A DNA stretch of 14,147 nt, from assembly GCA_003162615.1 (NCBI GenBank), contig PMNG01000114.1, positions 1-14,147 on the forward strand, in the 5' to 3' direction. Both the position numbers and the translations under genes were made by a program. Positions 1-6,896 of the stretch are shown piece by piece (the stretch's first letter is position 1; every line of letters starts with the position of its first letter). Source of the DNA: Methanothrix sp. Lineage in GTDB: Archaea; Halobacteriota; Methanosarcinia; Methanotrichales; Methanotrichaceae. Under the pieces are notes generated by a model. That model did no database searches. It was not told the DNA's origin and saw only the letters and a program-made list of their open reading frames with translations.

Positions 1-69
1 TCCTTATTAGGTTAAAAAAGTTGCGTTGAAGACTATACATAAAATCGTATTTGCATAAAATATTGCATT

Positions 70-87
70 AAATGACAAAAGAAATAA
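70..87 (-). terminator. U-rich terminator after tRNA-Thr
   Basis: Directly after the tRNA 3' end, the minus strand reads TTTATTTCTTTTG, a T-rich tract with no hairpin. Archaeal termination commonly occurs at such U-tracts, so this is a reasonable terminator for the tRNA transcript. No other signal is visible in the first 70 bases, which are AT-rich and hold no gene that I can support. Confidence 0.45.
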
Positions 88-161
88 AGCCTCGGGCGGG
101 ATTCGAACCCGCGGCCTCGTCCTTACCAAGGACGCGCTATGCCGAGCTTAGCTATCGAGGC
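88..161 (-). tRNA. tRNA-Thr, anticodon GGT
   Basis: The minus strand folds as a complete cloverleaf. The acceptor begins GCCTCG, and the D-stem is GCTA/TAGC. The anticodon stem CGTCC/GGACG encloses the loop TTGGTAA, giving anticodon GGT (plus-strand positions 125-127), which reads ACC threonine codons. The T-arm is GCGGG-TTCGAAT-CCCGC. The base after the acceptor stem is T, and U73 is the usual discriminator of archaeal tRNA-Thr, so I include it. CCA is not encoded and must be added enzymatically. No intron is visible. The seventh acceptor pair is an A-C mismatch (positions 155 and 95). No convincing TATA box was found just upstream. Confidence 0.95.
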
Positions 162-353
162 GCGAAATGCCTGTTGTGCTCTCCGTTCTTGTAGTTTTCG
201 GTGGTCGCTTCCCGGGACTATCAATCAAAATCCATTGTCCTTGAATACTGATTCATTAAGTTCGACCATATGAGGCGGCAGCATAATCATTCGCATGTGC
301 CGGTTTTCAGCCCTTAATCCAAGGGGGGATGTTCCCTGGTTCTCTCATGGCCC

Positions 354-368
354 GGCTTTCGTAAAGCC
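354..368 (-). other. short hairpin after GT4 gene stop
   Basis: GGCTTT and AAAGCC form a perfect 6-bp inverted repeat around a 3-base loop, starting 4 bases after the stop codon of the neighbouring minus-strand glycosyltransferase. It could stabilise the 3' end or assist termination, but no T-tract follows on the minus strand, so a role is only suggested. Confidence 0.25.
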
Positions 369-372
369 TGAT

Positions 373-1527
373 TCAGCTTAGAGCCTTGGTGTAAACCTCT
401 TCCGTCCGCTTGGCTATCCTGTCCCAACTGAACTCAGCCTCGATCCTGCTGTGTCCTGCTCTGCCCATCTTCTTCATCTCTTCAGGGTTCTGGAGGAGAC
501 GATTGATGCACCATGCTATGGATTCTGGCTGGATGTACGCAATCAACCCGTCCTCGAAGTTCTTTATTATGCTGACAGCTTCGGTGGCAACTACGGGTTT
601 GCAGGCGTCCCAGGCTTCCAGGACAACTACTCCGAAGGGCTCGTTGCGGCTTGGAGTACATATGAGGTCACAGGCGTTCATCAGCTCTTCTTTTGCGGAG
701 GTTGAGGTATAACCCAGGAACCTGCACGCATCTCCTACGTTCAGCTCTCTGACACGCCGCTCACACGCTGACCTCATATCCCCTTCGCCCATGAAAACGA
801 ACTTCATATCCGGCCGATTCTTCAGGACCATGGGTATAGCCTCGACCAGAAGATCGGGTCCCTTTTGGACGCTCATTCTTCCACAGAAGAGCGCTACCGG
901 AGACAGGGGATGTATGCCGTACTTTTCCTTCACCCTTCCGGCATCCAACGGTTTTCTCATCTTTCCGGTTATTATGCCGTTTGGAATTATAGTGATCTTG
1001 CTGGCAGGTATGGAGTACAACCACATGATCTCGTCCATCATCCGCCTTGTCGTTACGATTATCTGCGACGACTCGTACTCTCCGAGCCACTCCCTGTGGG
1101 ATATCTCCTTGGACACGCCATTTCCGAAGTGGTTCCCGTTCCTGCCCCACTCGGCGCTGTGCATGGTCAGAACATTTGGTACATCGCAATCTTTCTTAAT
1201 TCGACTCAAGGCTGGAACCGGATGCCAATCATGGCCGTGGACGATATCAAAACGACCAAAGATCTTTTGAACCGCCAGAAAGCGATCGTACATGGAGCTG
1301 CTCATCTTATCCATCTGGTCGACTATACTTCCAGATCCATCATAGTCCACTCTCTGATAATGAACGCCGTTGATTTTATCGTATGAATCAAACTCGCCAC
1401 GGCGGGTAATTACGTGTACTTCGTGGCCTCTTCTGGCCAGAGCTTCTGATAGCTCGGAGACGTGGGGTGCTATCCCACCAACCTTAACTGAGTATAAGCT
1501 CTCCCAGGAGAACATCCCAATTCGCAT
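373..1527 (-). CDS. GT4-family glycosyltransferase, glycogen/starch synthase-like
   Basis: A retaining GT-B glycosyltransferase of family GT4, probably cytoplasmic, transferring a sugar from a nucleotide-sugar donor to an alpha-glucan or similar acceptor. Visible motifs (numbered from ATG 1527, 384 aa) are KVGG at 15-18 in the N-terminal donor/acceptor loop, GHDWHP near 98, PNG near 182, GRMSVQKG at 216-223 with the donor-phosphate-binding Arg and Lys, and the E-x7-E motif in NEPFGVVVLE (Glu296 and Glu304). Start choice: the reading frame also opens at GTG 1536, but that GTG lies inside GGTGA, a Shine-Dalgarno sequence with 5 bases to ATG 1527, so I take the ATG. The gene stands alone: 168 bp separate it from the GalT gene upstream and the tRNA lies downstream. 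The context (GT3 synthase, GalT, GH57, debranching enzyme) suggests glycogen metabolism. The exact donor and product cannot be read from sequence; trehalose or exopolysaccharide synthesis is possible. Confidence 0.85.
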   Translation of the reverse strand: MRIGMFSWESLYSVKVGGIAPHVSELSEALARRGHEVHVITRRGEFDSYDKINGVHYQRVDYDGSGSIVDQMDKMSSSMYDRFLAVQKIFGRFDIVHGHDWHPVPALSRIKKDCDVPNVLTMHSAEWGRNGNHFGNGVSKEISHREWLGEYESSQIIVTTRRMMDEIMWLYSIPASKITIIPNGIITGKMRKPLDAGRVKEKYGIHPLSPVALFCGRMSVQKGPDLLVEAIPMVLKNRPDMKFVFMGEGDMRSACERRVRELNVGDACRFLGYTSTSAKEELMNACDLICTPSRNEPFGVVVLEAWDACKPVVATEAVSIIKNFEDGLIAYIQPESIAWCINRLLQNPEEMKKMGRAGHSRIEAEFSWDRIAKRTEEVYTKALS

Positions 1528-1695
1528 CTTTTTCACCGTTTCAAATTCTCACATGTAATCATATTGACTTGGTCTGCCCAAAATTGAGTATTTGGTTAAT
1601 CTGTTGTTGTACCAGATGAATCTAGAACCACGCCAGAGGCTAAGCATTTTGCAATACTCTATAGCCTTGATAATTCATTAACCTTTCGGCTTTCT

Positions 1696-2661
1696 TTATG
1701 CCATTCGGAGCTCTGACGCTGCCTGCTCTGGTGGTACAGGATTGATGTAGACACCGGTAGACCTCTCGAATCCCGCTATCTTTGTTAATGCCGGCTGGAT
1801 CCTTATGTTCAGGTGATAACCGAAGGGTTGCTGGAAGATCATGTAATTGAAAGGCGGGTCGTCCAGAAGGGATTTCAGCCGCCTTAGCGCGTCGCCCAGG
1901 ATCTGGCCCAGATCTCTCCGCTGATGCTCGTCCATAGCCTTCAGGTCGCTTATATGCCCCTTTGGAAGAATCCAGGTCTCGTAGGGTGCAATAGAATAGA
2001 AAGGGGCTATCAGGATCCAGCTATCGTTGCTGGTGATGAGTCGGCTCGAGGAAGTCTCGCGCTCCGCTATGTTGCAGTAAATGCAGAAGGATGCTGATGA
2101 CAGCACCGTGGTCTCTCGTTTGATAAGAGGAGGCACTATCGGAATGGCTATTATCTGCGAGTGGGTATGGCTCATTGACGCACCTGCTGCGTCCCCCCAG
2201 TTTTTGAAAATCGAGATGTAGCTAACGCCGTGCTTACGTCGGTAATGGGAATAACGATCTCTATAGACCTCAAGGATCAGCTCCAACTGATCTCTGCTGA
2301 AGTCCGCCGGGCCGATCCCGTGTTCGGGAGAGTCCACTATCACCTCGTGAAATCCATGCCCAGGCAGTGCAATCCACTCTGTTGTGGGCGGGGTGGGCTT
2401 TGGCACCATAGCCGCGAAAAGGTTGGGGAAGACTCGTGCCCTCCAGTTTCGTACCCTCTCCGATCCGTCGGCCAGAACGCCTCGATCGGTGTAAACTGCC
2501 TCGGCTGGAGGAGTCATCCCCTCATTGCCGGGACAGAAGGGACAGGTCTTGGAGTCTACCGGCTCAGGCTTGGCCACCTTAAAGTCAGAAGGCCTTTTCT
2601 TTCGCTCGGCAGCTATGATGCAATACTCGTCCAGAAAGTAATGCTTTCTTATCTCCGGGAT
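1696..2661 (-). CDS. galT: GalT-family hexose-1-phosphate nucleotidylyltransferase
   Basis: A member of the galactose-1-phosphate uridylyltransferase branch of the HIT superfamily, which moves a nucleoside monophosphate between sugar phosphates via a histidine intermediate. Numbered from 2661 (321 aa), CPFC at 40-43 and SPEH near 111-114 match zinc ligands. HTHSQ at 165-169 is the active-site HxH motif, with Thr where Pro is usual and His167 as the expected nucleophile. A further CIYC lies at 193-196. The C-terminal GFERSTGVYINP stretch is typical of archaeal family members, but the second metal-site H-x-H is HLN here. No ATG, GTG or TTG occurs where the family starts. The ATC codon at 2661 sits 5 bases behind GGAGGTG, and the alternative ATG at 2754 would add 31 unrelated residues read from inside the upstream gene. 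The gene overlaps the GT4 stop by 13 bases, implying translational coupling. It could instead be an ADP-glucose phosphorylase-like enzyme, which would suit glycogen turnover. Confidence 0.85.
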   Translation of the reverse strand: MPEIRKHYFLDEYCIIAAERKKRPSDFKVAKPEPVDSKTCPFCPGNEGMTPPAEAVYTDRGVLADGSERVRNWRARVFPNLFAAMVPKPTPPTTEWIALPGHGFHEVIVDSPEHGIGPADFSRDQLELILEVYRDRYSHYRRKHGVSYISIFKNWGDAAGASMSHTHSQIIAIPIVPPLIKRETTVLSSASFCIYCNIAERETSSSRLITSNDSWILIAPFYSIAPYETWILPKGHISDLKAMDEHQRRDLGQILGDALRRLKSLLDDPPFNYMIFQQPFGYHLNIRIQPALTKIAGFERSTGVYINPVPPEQAASELRMA

Positions 2662-3869
2662 TCTGCCACCTCCCTGTAGGTGTTCAGGGTGATCTCCGCA
2701 GCCCGTCTCCAGGTGAAATTCTTTTGCGCCCTCTCTCTGGCGTTTTTCCCCCATGCTCTCAACCTGTCCGAATCCTCAAGAGCCAGGTTGATCCCCCAAG
2801 CGATATCTCCAGGGTCACGGGGGTTAATGTGCACACCAGTGGGCTTCTTTGTGCCGGGATGTTCCACTATTTCCCTCAAACCCGAAACACCGCTGGCTCC
2901 AACAACAGCAGCCTTGCCCATGGCCGCAGCTTCCAGGGCAACAATCCCAAAGGGCTCGTAGAGGCTCGGAAAGACACACAAGTCGGCAAGGGCGTAGTGG
3001 TAAGCTTTGGCCTCTGGATCGATGAAATCGGTCACCAGGGTCAGAAATCCGGACTTTTCAACTTCAGACCTGACAAGTTCCTCCAAGCTTCCTTTGCCAA
3101 TCATCAGCAGCTTGACTCGAGGATGCTTTTCCAGAACCTTTGGAATAGCCTGGAGAAACTGGATTACTCCTTTAACCGGCTCAAGCCTTCCGATAAACAG
3201 GATCACGATGTCATCGACGTCCAAGCTGTACTGTTTCCTAAGCCTTCCCAGCTTGGCCGGATCTATCCTCGAAGGATCGAAGAACTCGGAGTCCACACCG
3301 TGATAGCAAACCCGAATCTTCTCCGACGGAACCCCAAGATCGGCAAGCTCCTCTTTCATGGCCTCCGAGACTGTTATTACCAAGTCGGCCGCCTTTGCAC
3401 CCCTTTTTTCCAGGGAAACAAGCTGAGGATTAGGATGCTCCGCCCTTCCTGCCTCTAATCCATGGACGTGGTAGATCATAGGTGTGCCCTTTTGCTTCAC
3501 AGCCAGGGCACCGGGAAGGCCCAGCCAATCATGAGCCACGCATAGGTCGTTGGGACCTTCCTGTATGAGCCTTGAAGCTGCAAGCTGATTATAGCTCAGG
3601 AGGTCCAGCAGAAGATCAAGACCGGATCCCCAGGCAAGAGTCTGCTCAGAAAAGAAAGGCACTAGCCCGTCCCTCATGGGAACAGGCGTCTCTCTAAAGA
3701 CTTCCACTCCTCCAGCCATCTCGTGACTCGATAGGTCTGCATCTCCGGGAACAAAGACTGACACGCTCTGTTCCAGGGCGACAAGCTCCCTGGATATACA
3801 TTCCACGTAGACTCCCAGTCCACCGTAAATCCTGGGTGGAAATTCGGTGGTTAGATAAGCTATCTTCAT
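2649..3869 (-). CDS. GT4 glycogen synthase-like glycosyltransferase
   Basis: A retaining GT-B enzyme of family GT4, resembling the GlgA/glycogen synthase-type proteins of archaea and actinobacteria. It is expected to extend alpha-1,4-glucan from a nucleotide-glucose donor in the cytoplasm. Numbered from 3869 (406 aa), YGGLGVYV lies at 15-22, HDWLG at 113-117 and YHVHG near 133. GRLEPVKG at 227-234 carries the donor-binding Arg228 and Lys233, and YEPFGIVALE gives the E-x7-E pair Glu305/Glu313. The reading frame runs 35 codons further upstream, but the family N-terminus MKIAYLTTEFPP begins at ATG 3869, with GGTG 6 bases before it. A TATA box lies about 75 bp upstream of that ATG, which also argues against the longer form. 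It is the first gene of a two-gene unit with the GalT-family gene, which it overlaps. UDP- versus ADP-glucose use cannot be told from sequence. Confidence 0.88.
   Translation of the reverse strand: MKIAYLTTEFPPRIYGGLGVYVECISRELVALEQSVSVFVPGDADLSSHEMAGGVEVFRETPVPMRDGLVPFFSEQTLAWGSGLDLLLDLLSYNQLAASRLIQEGPNDLCVAHDWLGLPGALAVKQKGTPMIYHVHGLEAGRAEHPNPQLVSLEKRGAKAADLVITVSEAMKEELADLGVPSEKIRVCYHGVDSEFFDPSRIDPAKLGRLRKQYSLDVDDIVILFIGRLEPVKGVIQFLQAIPKVLEKHPRVKLLMIGKGSLEELVRSEVEKSGFLTLVTDFIDPEAKAYHYALADLCVFPSLYEPFGIVALEAAAMGKAAVVGASGVSGLREIVEHPGTKKPTGVHINPRDPGDIAWGINLALEDSDRLRAWGKNARERAQKNFTWRRAAEITLNTYREVAESRR
2667..2673 (-). promoter_or_regulatory. Shine-Dalgarno deciding galT start
   Basis: GGAGGTG on the minus strand is a near-complete match to the archaeal anti-Shine-Dalgarno and lies inside the last codons of the upstream GT4 gene. 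Five bases later is ATC (2661-2659), the codon at which homology expects the GalT protein to begin. The position argues for initiation at this ATC rather than at the distant ATG 2754. Confidence 0.6.
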
Positions 3870-3940
3870 TTTAACACCACAGTTTAATACCGTTGAATCA
3901 CGCCAGGACGAGTCTGCCACATAGTTAGATGTCAGATAGC

Positions 3941-3950
3941 ATTTTATAAT
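3941..3950 (-). promoter_or_regulatory. TATA box for GT4-galT unit
   Basis: The minus strand reads ATTATAAAAT preceded by a purine-rich AAAGCAG that could serve as BRE. With a start about 25 bases downstream (near 3920) the leader would be about 50 bases to ATG 3869. It sits in the 97-bp gap between the DUF169 stop and the GT4 start, so this pair can be transcribed independently of the DUF169 gene. Confidence 0.5.
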
Positions 3951-3966
3951 CTGCTTTTGTGCATGC

Positions 3967-4758
3967 CTATGCATGCGGCTTTATGACGACACGGTTTTCC
4001 GGATATGCTATCCTGCTCCGTCTGCAGATGAAAGACTCGCCTAAGTCGGCGACCATCTGCTGTGCCAGCGTTATAGGGATGCTCATGATCATCAGCTCGG
4101 GAGGCAGCCAGGAATTTCCTGTTGGATCGGTCGGACCAACATATGCTGAGTCTTTCGGTGCATTCTCTGCCATGCCCGCTGGAAAAGTGATCATCGCAGA
4201 ACAGGTAGCCCCAGCGGGTATCACTGTCTTAAAGAACGGGTCAGAGCTGTTGAACTGTGCCAGGCCACACAAGTTCCGGATCTGTTCACTGCCTGCGAAG
4301 AGGATCAGCAATCTAGCCTTGTCCGGTGTAATATCGTCAGTACAGGGACCGATGACGATGTATTTGCCTGGCGGTGTGACCTTCCCGGCACGCTTCCTCT
4401 GCTCTTCGAATAGCTCCGGTGTCGCCTTTAAATGCTCGGCTGCGCCGCCGCGGAAGTCCGGCGCGCCCACGGTCACAAAGTACTTAAGCCTGGGGCGAGG
4501 TTCATCGAACCCCATCCATACCATTCCTCCAGGGCAGCACTGCTCGTGACTTGCCTCTACATACAGCTGAGGCGTCTCCCCAAAAAGAGCGGCAGTATAG
4601 ATCGCCTTCGCTATACAGCGATCTATAGCGTACGATGGTACTGCGCTTTGTGGTATCTCATCTGCGCCATAGACACATAGAGGACGCTGCTTCAGCCTGC
4701 CGGCCTCGGCAAGCTTTTCCCCCAACTCTTGAACGCTTAACATGGCGACCTTCATCAT
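3967..4758 (-). CDS. DUF169 family protein
   Basis: A DUF169 (PF02596) protein, a cysteine-containing family common in methanogens and other anaerobes with no established reaction. The 263-residue chain has no signal peptide or membrane segment and is probably cytoplasmic. Visible family features are the N-terminal RPLCVYGADEIP segment (25-36), Cys48, the CCPGG motif at 74-78, GPCTDD at 137-142, Cys164, and ATCSAMITFP at 184-193. The clustered conserved cysteines suggest metal or cofactor binding, which is inference. Two adjacent ATGs (4758 and 4755) follow GTGAT, a partial Shine-Dalgarno; spacing is 3 and 6 bases, so the second is equally likely. The gene lies between the GT3 and GT4 synthase genes on the same strand, but 340 bp of non-coding DNA separates it from the GT3 gene, so it probably has its own promoter. 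Confidence 0.82.
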   Translation of the reverse strand: MMKVAMLSVQELGEKLAEAGRLKQRPLCVYGADEIPQSAVPSYAIDRCIAKAIYTAALFGETPQLYVEASHEQCCPGGMVWMGFDEPRPRLKYFVTVGAPDFRGGAAEHLKATPELFEEQRKRAGKVTPPGKYIVIGPCTDDITPDKARLLILFAGSEQIRNLCGLAQFNSSDPFFKTVIPAGATCSAMITFPAGMAENAPKDSAYVGPTDPTGNSWLPPELMIMSIPITLAQQMVADLGESFICRRSRIAYPENRVVIKPHA

Positions 4759-4870
4759 TCAATCACTTTGGAAATGTTATGCTTTGATCAGGCCTTTTTT
4801 CTACCCAGTATTCCTAGTTGTGAGTCCAATATTCTTTGTTGGCCATGAACAAGATACTTAAACCGTTCTC

Positions 4871-4940
4871 TTAATCGCTTTATGCATAAGATTCTTAATC
4901 CGAATATTGTCTCTTCTCTTTAATCGCTTTATGTAATAAG
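4871..4940. repeat. three spaced TTAATC repeats
   Basis: TTAATC occurs at 4871-4876, 4895-4900 and 4920-4925, with spacings of 24 and 25 bases. The outer copies extend to a near-identical TTAATCGCTTTATG, each followed by A/T-rich bases ending ATAAG (4871-4890 and 4920-4940). The middle copy shares only CTTAATC. The array lies about 110-180 bp upstream of the DUF169 start and looks like a set of binding sites or duplicated promoter elements; the function is unknown. Confidence 0.5.
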
Positions 4941-5022
4941 TGCGCTTATACCTAACAACATCTTGAGCTGGGCTGTCATATTTGTCATGTAATTAGGGCT
5001 GCTCCAGGGTATATCCCGCGTT

Positions 5023-5073
5023 CTGGCGTGTTACTGTAGCTCTCCGCCAGCAGCTTAAGGCAACGCGACAGTA
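5023..5073 (-). other. nested inverted repeats after GT3 stop
   Basis: CTGGCG (5023-5028) pairs with CGCCAG (5045-5050), and TACTGT (5032-5037) pairs with ACAGTA (5068-5073). The two pairings interleave, so they could compete or form a pseudoknot-like fold in the 3' region of the GT3 transcript. Arms are only 6 bp and chance is possible. Confidence 0.2.
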
Positions 5074-5098
5074 GCACCATGTGTCCGAACTGGGCAGA

Positions 5099-6883
5099 TT
5101 ACACCACCAGGTTTCTGTAGTATTCCATCACCGGATCTGTCCAGGTAAACTGTTTGGCAAGGGAGAAGGACTCTTCGCATAGCAGCCTGTACTTGACCTC
5201 GTCCTCCAGGTATGTCCAGGTGAAGTAGTCCATCGCCAGGGCGTAATCCAGGACTGTCTCCTCCAGAAGCGCCTCGACGTTGTCCACTATTATCACGCCC
5301 CCAAGGCCGGGAACGCGGTGCTTGATCTTCTTCAGGGCATCGCTGTACCCAGCGGCACGGCTGACGATGCTGGGAGTTCCCTCTCTTCCAGCCTCCAGGG
5401 CGGTGAGCAGAAAGGGCTCATATTGAGAGGGGAAGATACCGGCAATACAGCCGGCCATGATCTCATCCGCAGTCATAGCCAGACCGCCGTCCTCAGGTCC
5501 TACCCACTGGGGATAGAGGAGAGCCGCCACTTTCCTCTTTCCAGATATCAGCTCGTTCTCGTCCAGACCCCTTTCCTTGATCATGCTCTCAAGTCTGATC
5601 TCGTCTCCCACAAGAACCTCGGGAGTCAGGTTGATGGGAAACCCCTCTGGAAGCTTCTCTTTGGCTTTGGGACCATGAGCGGCTATCAAAAAGCAGACCA
5701 CACGAGTGTCTTCAGCATGGCGCTGTCCGACAATTCTGTGCTTAAGAAGATGGTCCTGGAGAACCAGAGCGTCGAGGAGTTGAGGGTAGCCTTTGTTTTC
5801 GATCTCGATCCTGGAGATTGTGAAAAGAGGTATTAAGTTCGCCGGGTCCACGCACTGACCGTCGCAGATCTTGTAGAGGTTGTCCGCAAGGAACGTCTGG
5901 ATCTTGGCCCGGCACTGATCCTTTTTGTCCCAATCGATGTCTTCCGACTCAACCTCTATGCCGTTTCGAACGACAATTCCTTTAAGGTTATGGAACAGCA
6001 TGGCCTCTTTCATGGTAGAATCCCCCACAAAAGTGACCACATCGGCGTACCTGGCTAGGGATTCCAGAGCGGCAAATCCTAAAGGAGTTCCAGGCTCTAC
6101 CTGGGAATCGCTTGAGGCAATCTTCTGGAGAGTTTTGTACCCTGCAGTCCTGCCTGGGACAGTCGCGTGCAGCGTGGCGACCGTTCTGACTGGCACTCCC
6201 ATCTTCTTCAACCTAGCCAAGGCATAGAAGACCCCGAATTCATGACAGTGCAAGGAGACCCTAACCTTCGGCATTACCGACCTGGCGAATTCGGAAACCG
6301 CTTTGTCTTCTTGCTTACGAGCGACTTCCTCATGGATCAATGTGAGGCTACGCACAAACTCGGAAATGGCGTAGGATAGGTCAAGGTAGTGCGTGTACTC
6401 GGCGCCATAATGGGTTCTCTCAAACTGAATGGAGTCCAGTCCCGCCAGCTCGTAAGCCTCTGTCTTGATGGCGTTGTTGAGGGTAAGATCCTGGTTTTTC
6501 CAGCGAGTCGTCCTTGACTGGTAAGAGATGGTATTGAAGAGCAAATAACCTAGGGGGATATCCGCAACCTTTCTCTGGAAGGCAACCACTTCTATGCCTG
6601 CTGAGGTCAGCGAAGAAAGGACCGAATCCAGCTCCGGTCCCATATTCAGCTTTTCGTAACCGGAGATATCGGTAACCCTATTTTTGCCCTTATTCCAGTC
6701 AGACCCAGGTGTTGGATAGTAGGGACCAGCAACTAGAATGCGTATGTTCTTGTCGATCTTTCCCTCAGCAACCAGGTTGGCCAAGGTCTTAGACTCGGCT
6801 TCGATGACATTCCAGATTCCTCCCATCTTGTTCGAGGAGGGACCACCTTCTTCTCCTGCTAGGACGATCCATCTTTGAATCAT
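5099..6883 (-). CDS. GT3-type (eukaryote-like) glycogen synthase
   Basis: A 594-residue GT-B enzyme resembling the GT3 glycogen synthases of yeast and animals rather than bacterial GlgA, so UDP-glucose is the likely donor for elongating alpha-1,4-glucan. Motifs in order are KMGGIW at 19-24 (the GT3 VGGIY loop), LHCHEFG near 211-217, TLHATVPGR at 238-246 (compare THATLLGR), VVRNGIEV near 304, SRIEIENKG at 357-365 (compare GRYEFSNKG), and YEPFLLTALE with Glu489 and Glu497 as the E-x7-E pair. It is shorter than eukaryotic enzymes (about 700 aa), lacking their regulatory C-terminal tail. The PWG of the eukaryotic motif is PFL here. ATG 6883 lies 13 bases after the KaiC-like stop; a GTGAGG overlapping that stop is 12 bases away, so initiation probably depends partly on coupling. 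The substrate is family knowledge, not proven here. Confidence 0.87.
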   Translation of the reverse strand: MIQRWIVLAGEEGGPSSNKMGGIWNVIEAESKTLANLVAEGKIDKNIRILVAGPYYPTPGSDWNKGKNRVTDISGYEKLNMGPELDSVLSSLTSAGIEVVAFQRKVADIPLGYLLFNTISYQSRTTRWKNQDLTLNNAIKTEAYELAGLDSIQFERTHYGAEYTHYLDLSYAISEFVRSLTLIHEEVARKQEDKAVSEFARSVMPKVRVSLHCHEFGVFYALARLKKMGVPVRTVATLHATVPGRTAGYKTLQKIASSDSQVEPGTPLGFAALESLARYADVVTFVGDSTMKEAMLFHNLKGIVVRNGIEVESEDIDWDKKDQCRAKIQTFLADNLYKICDGQCVDPANLIPLFTISRIEIENKGYPQLLDALVLQDHLLKHRIVGQRHAEDTRVVCFLIAAHGPKAKEKLPEGFPINLTPEVLVGDEIRLESMIKERGLDENELISGKRKVAALLYPQWVGPEDGGLAMTADEIMAGCIAGIFPSQYEPFLLTALEAGREGTPSIVSRAAGYSDALKKIKHRVPGLGGVIIVDNVEALLEETVLDYALAMDYFTWTYLEDEVKYRLLCEESFSLAKQFTWTDPVMEYYRNLVV

Positions 6884-6896
6884 TTCCGCTCAAGCC

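Larger units (their letters stand above)
4759..5098. other. 340-bp non-coding region, GT3 end to DUF169 start
   Basis: No open reading frame that looks like a gene. The part next to the DUF169 gene is AT-rich and should hold its promoter. Candidates on the minus strand are TTTAAGTA near 4858 and the CATAAAG elements inside the repeats at 4871-4940, none decisive. The part next to the GT3 stop contains nested inverted repeats (5023-5073) that could form a 3' structure. Confidence 0.6.

Noticed and set aside
162..372. Minus-strand 23-codon ORF (MRMIMLPPHM...) near 220-285
   Set aside because: Too short, no clear ribosome-binding site, and no family resemblance.
791..1386. Long plus-strand frames opposite the GT4 glycosyltransferase
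   Set aside because: They have no family-like motifs or ribosome-binding sites and mirror the codon pattern of the real minus-strand gene, which has clear catalytic motifs.
1528..1536. GTG start for the GT4 glycosyltransferase
   Set aside because: The GTG is part of the GGTGA Shine-Dalgarno correctly spaced for ATG 1527.
2662..2754. 31-residue N-terminal extension of GalT from ATG 2754
   Set aside because: It is read out of frame from the conserved C-terminus of the GT4 gene, has no good ribosome-binding site, and does not resemble GalT N-termini.
2724..3458. 244-codon plus-strand frame
   Set aside because: It lies wholly antisense to the GT4-GalT unit, shows no recognisable domain, and its composition is explained by the opposite gene.
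3870..3974. 35-residue N-terminal extension of the GT4 synthase
   Set aside because: The TATA box at 3941-3950 and GGTG before ATG 3869 point to the shorter form, which matches the family start.
4871..4940. CRISPR-like array
   Set aside because: Only two long copies and one short copy with about 10-15 bp of partly repeated spacing; no spacers of CRISPR length and no cas genes.
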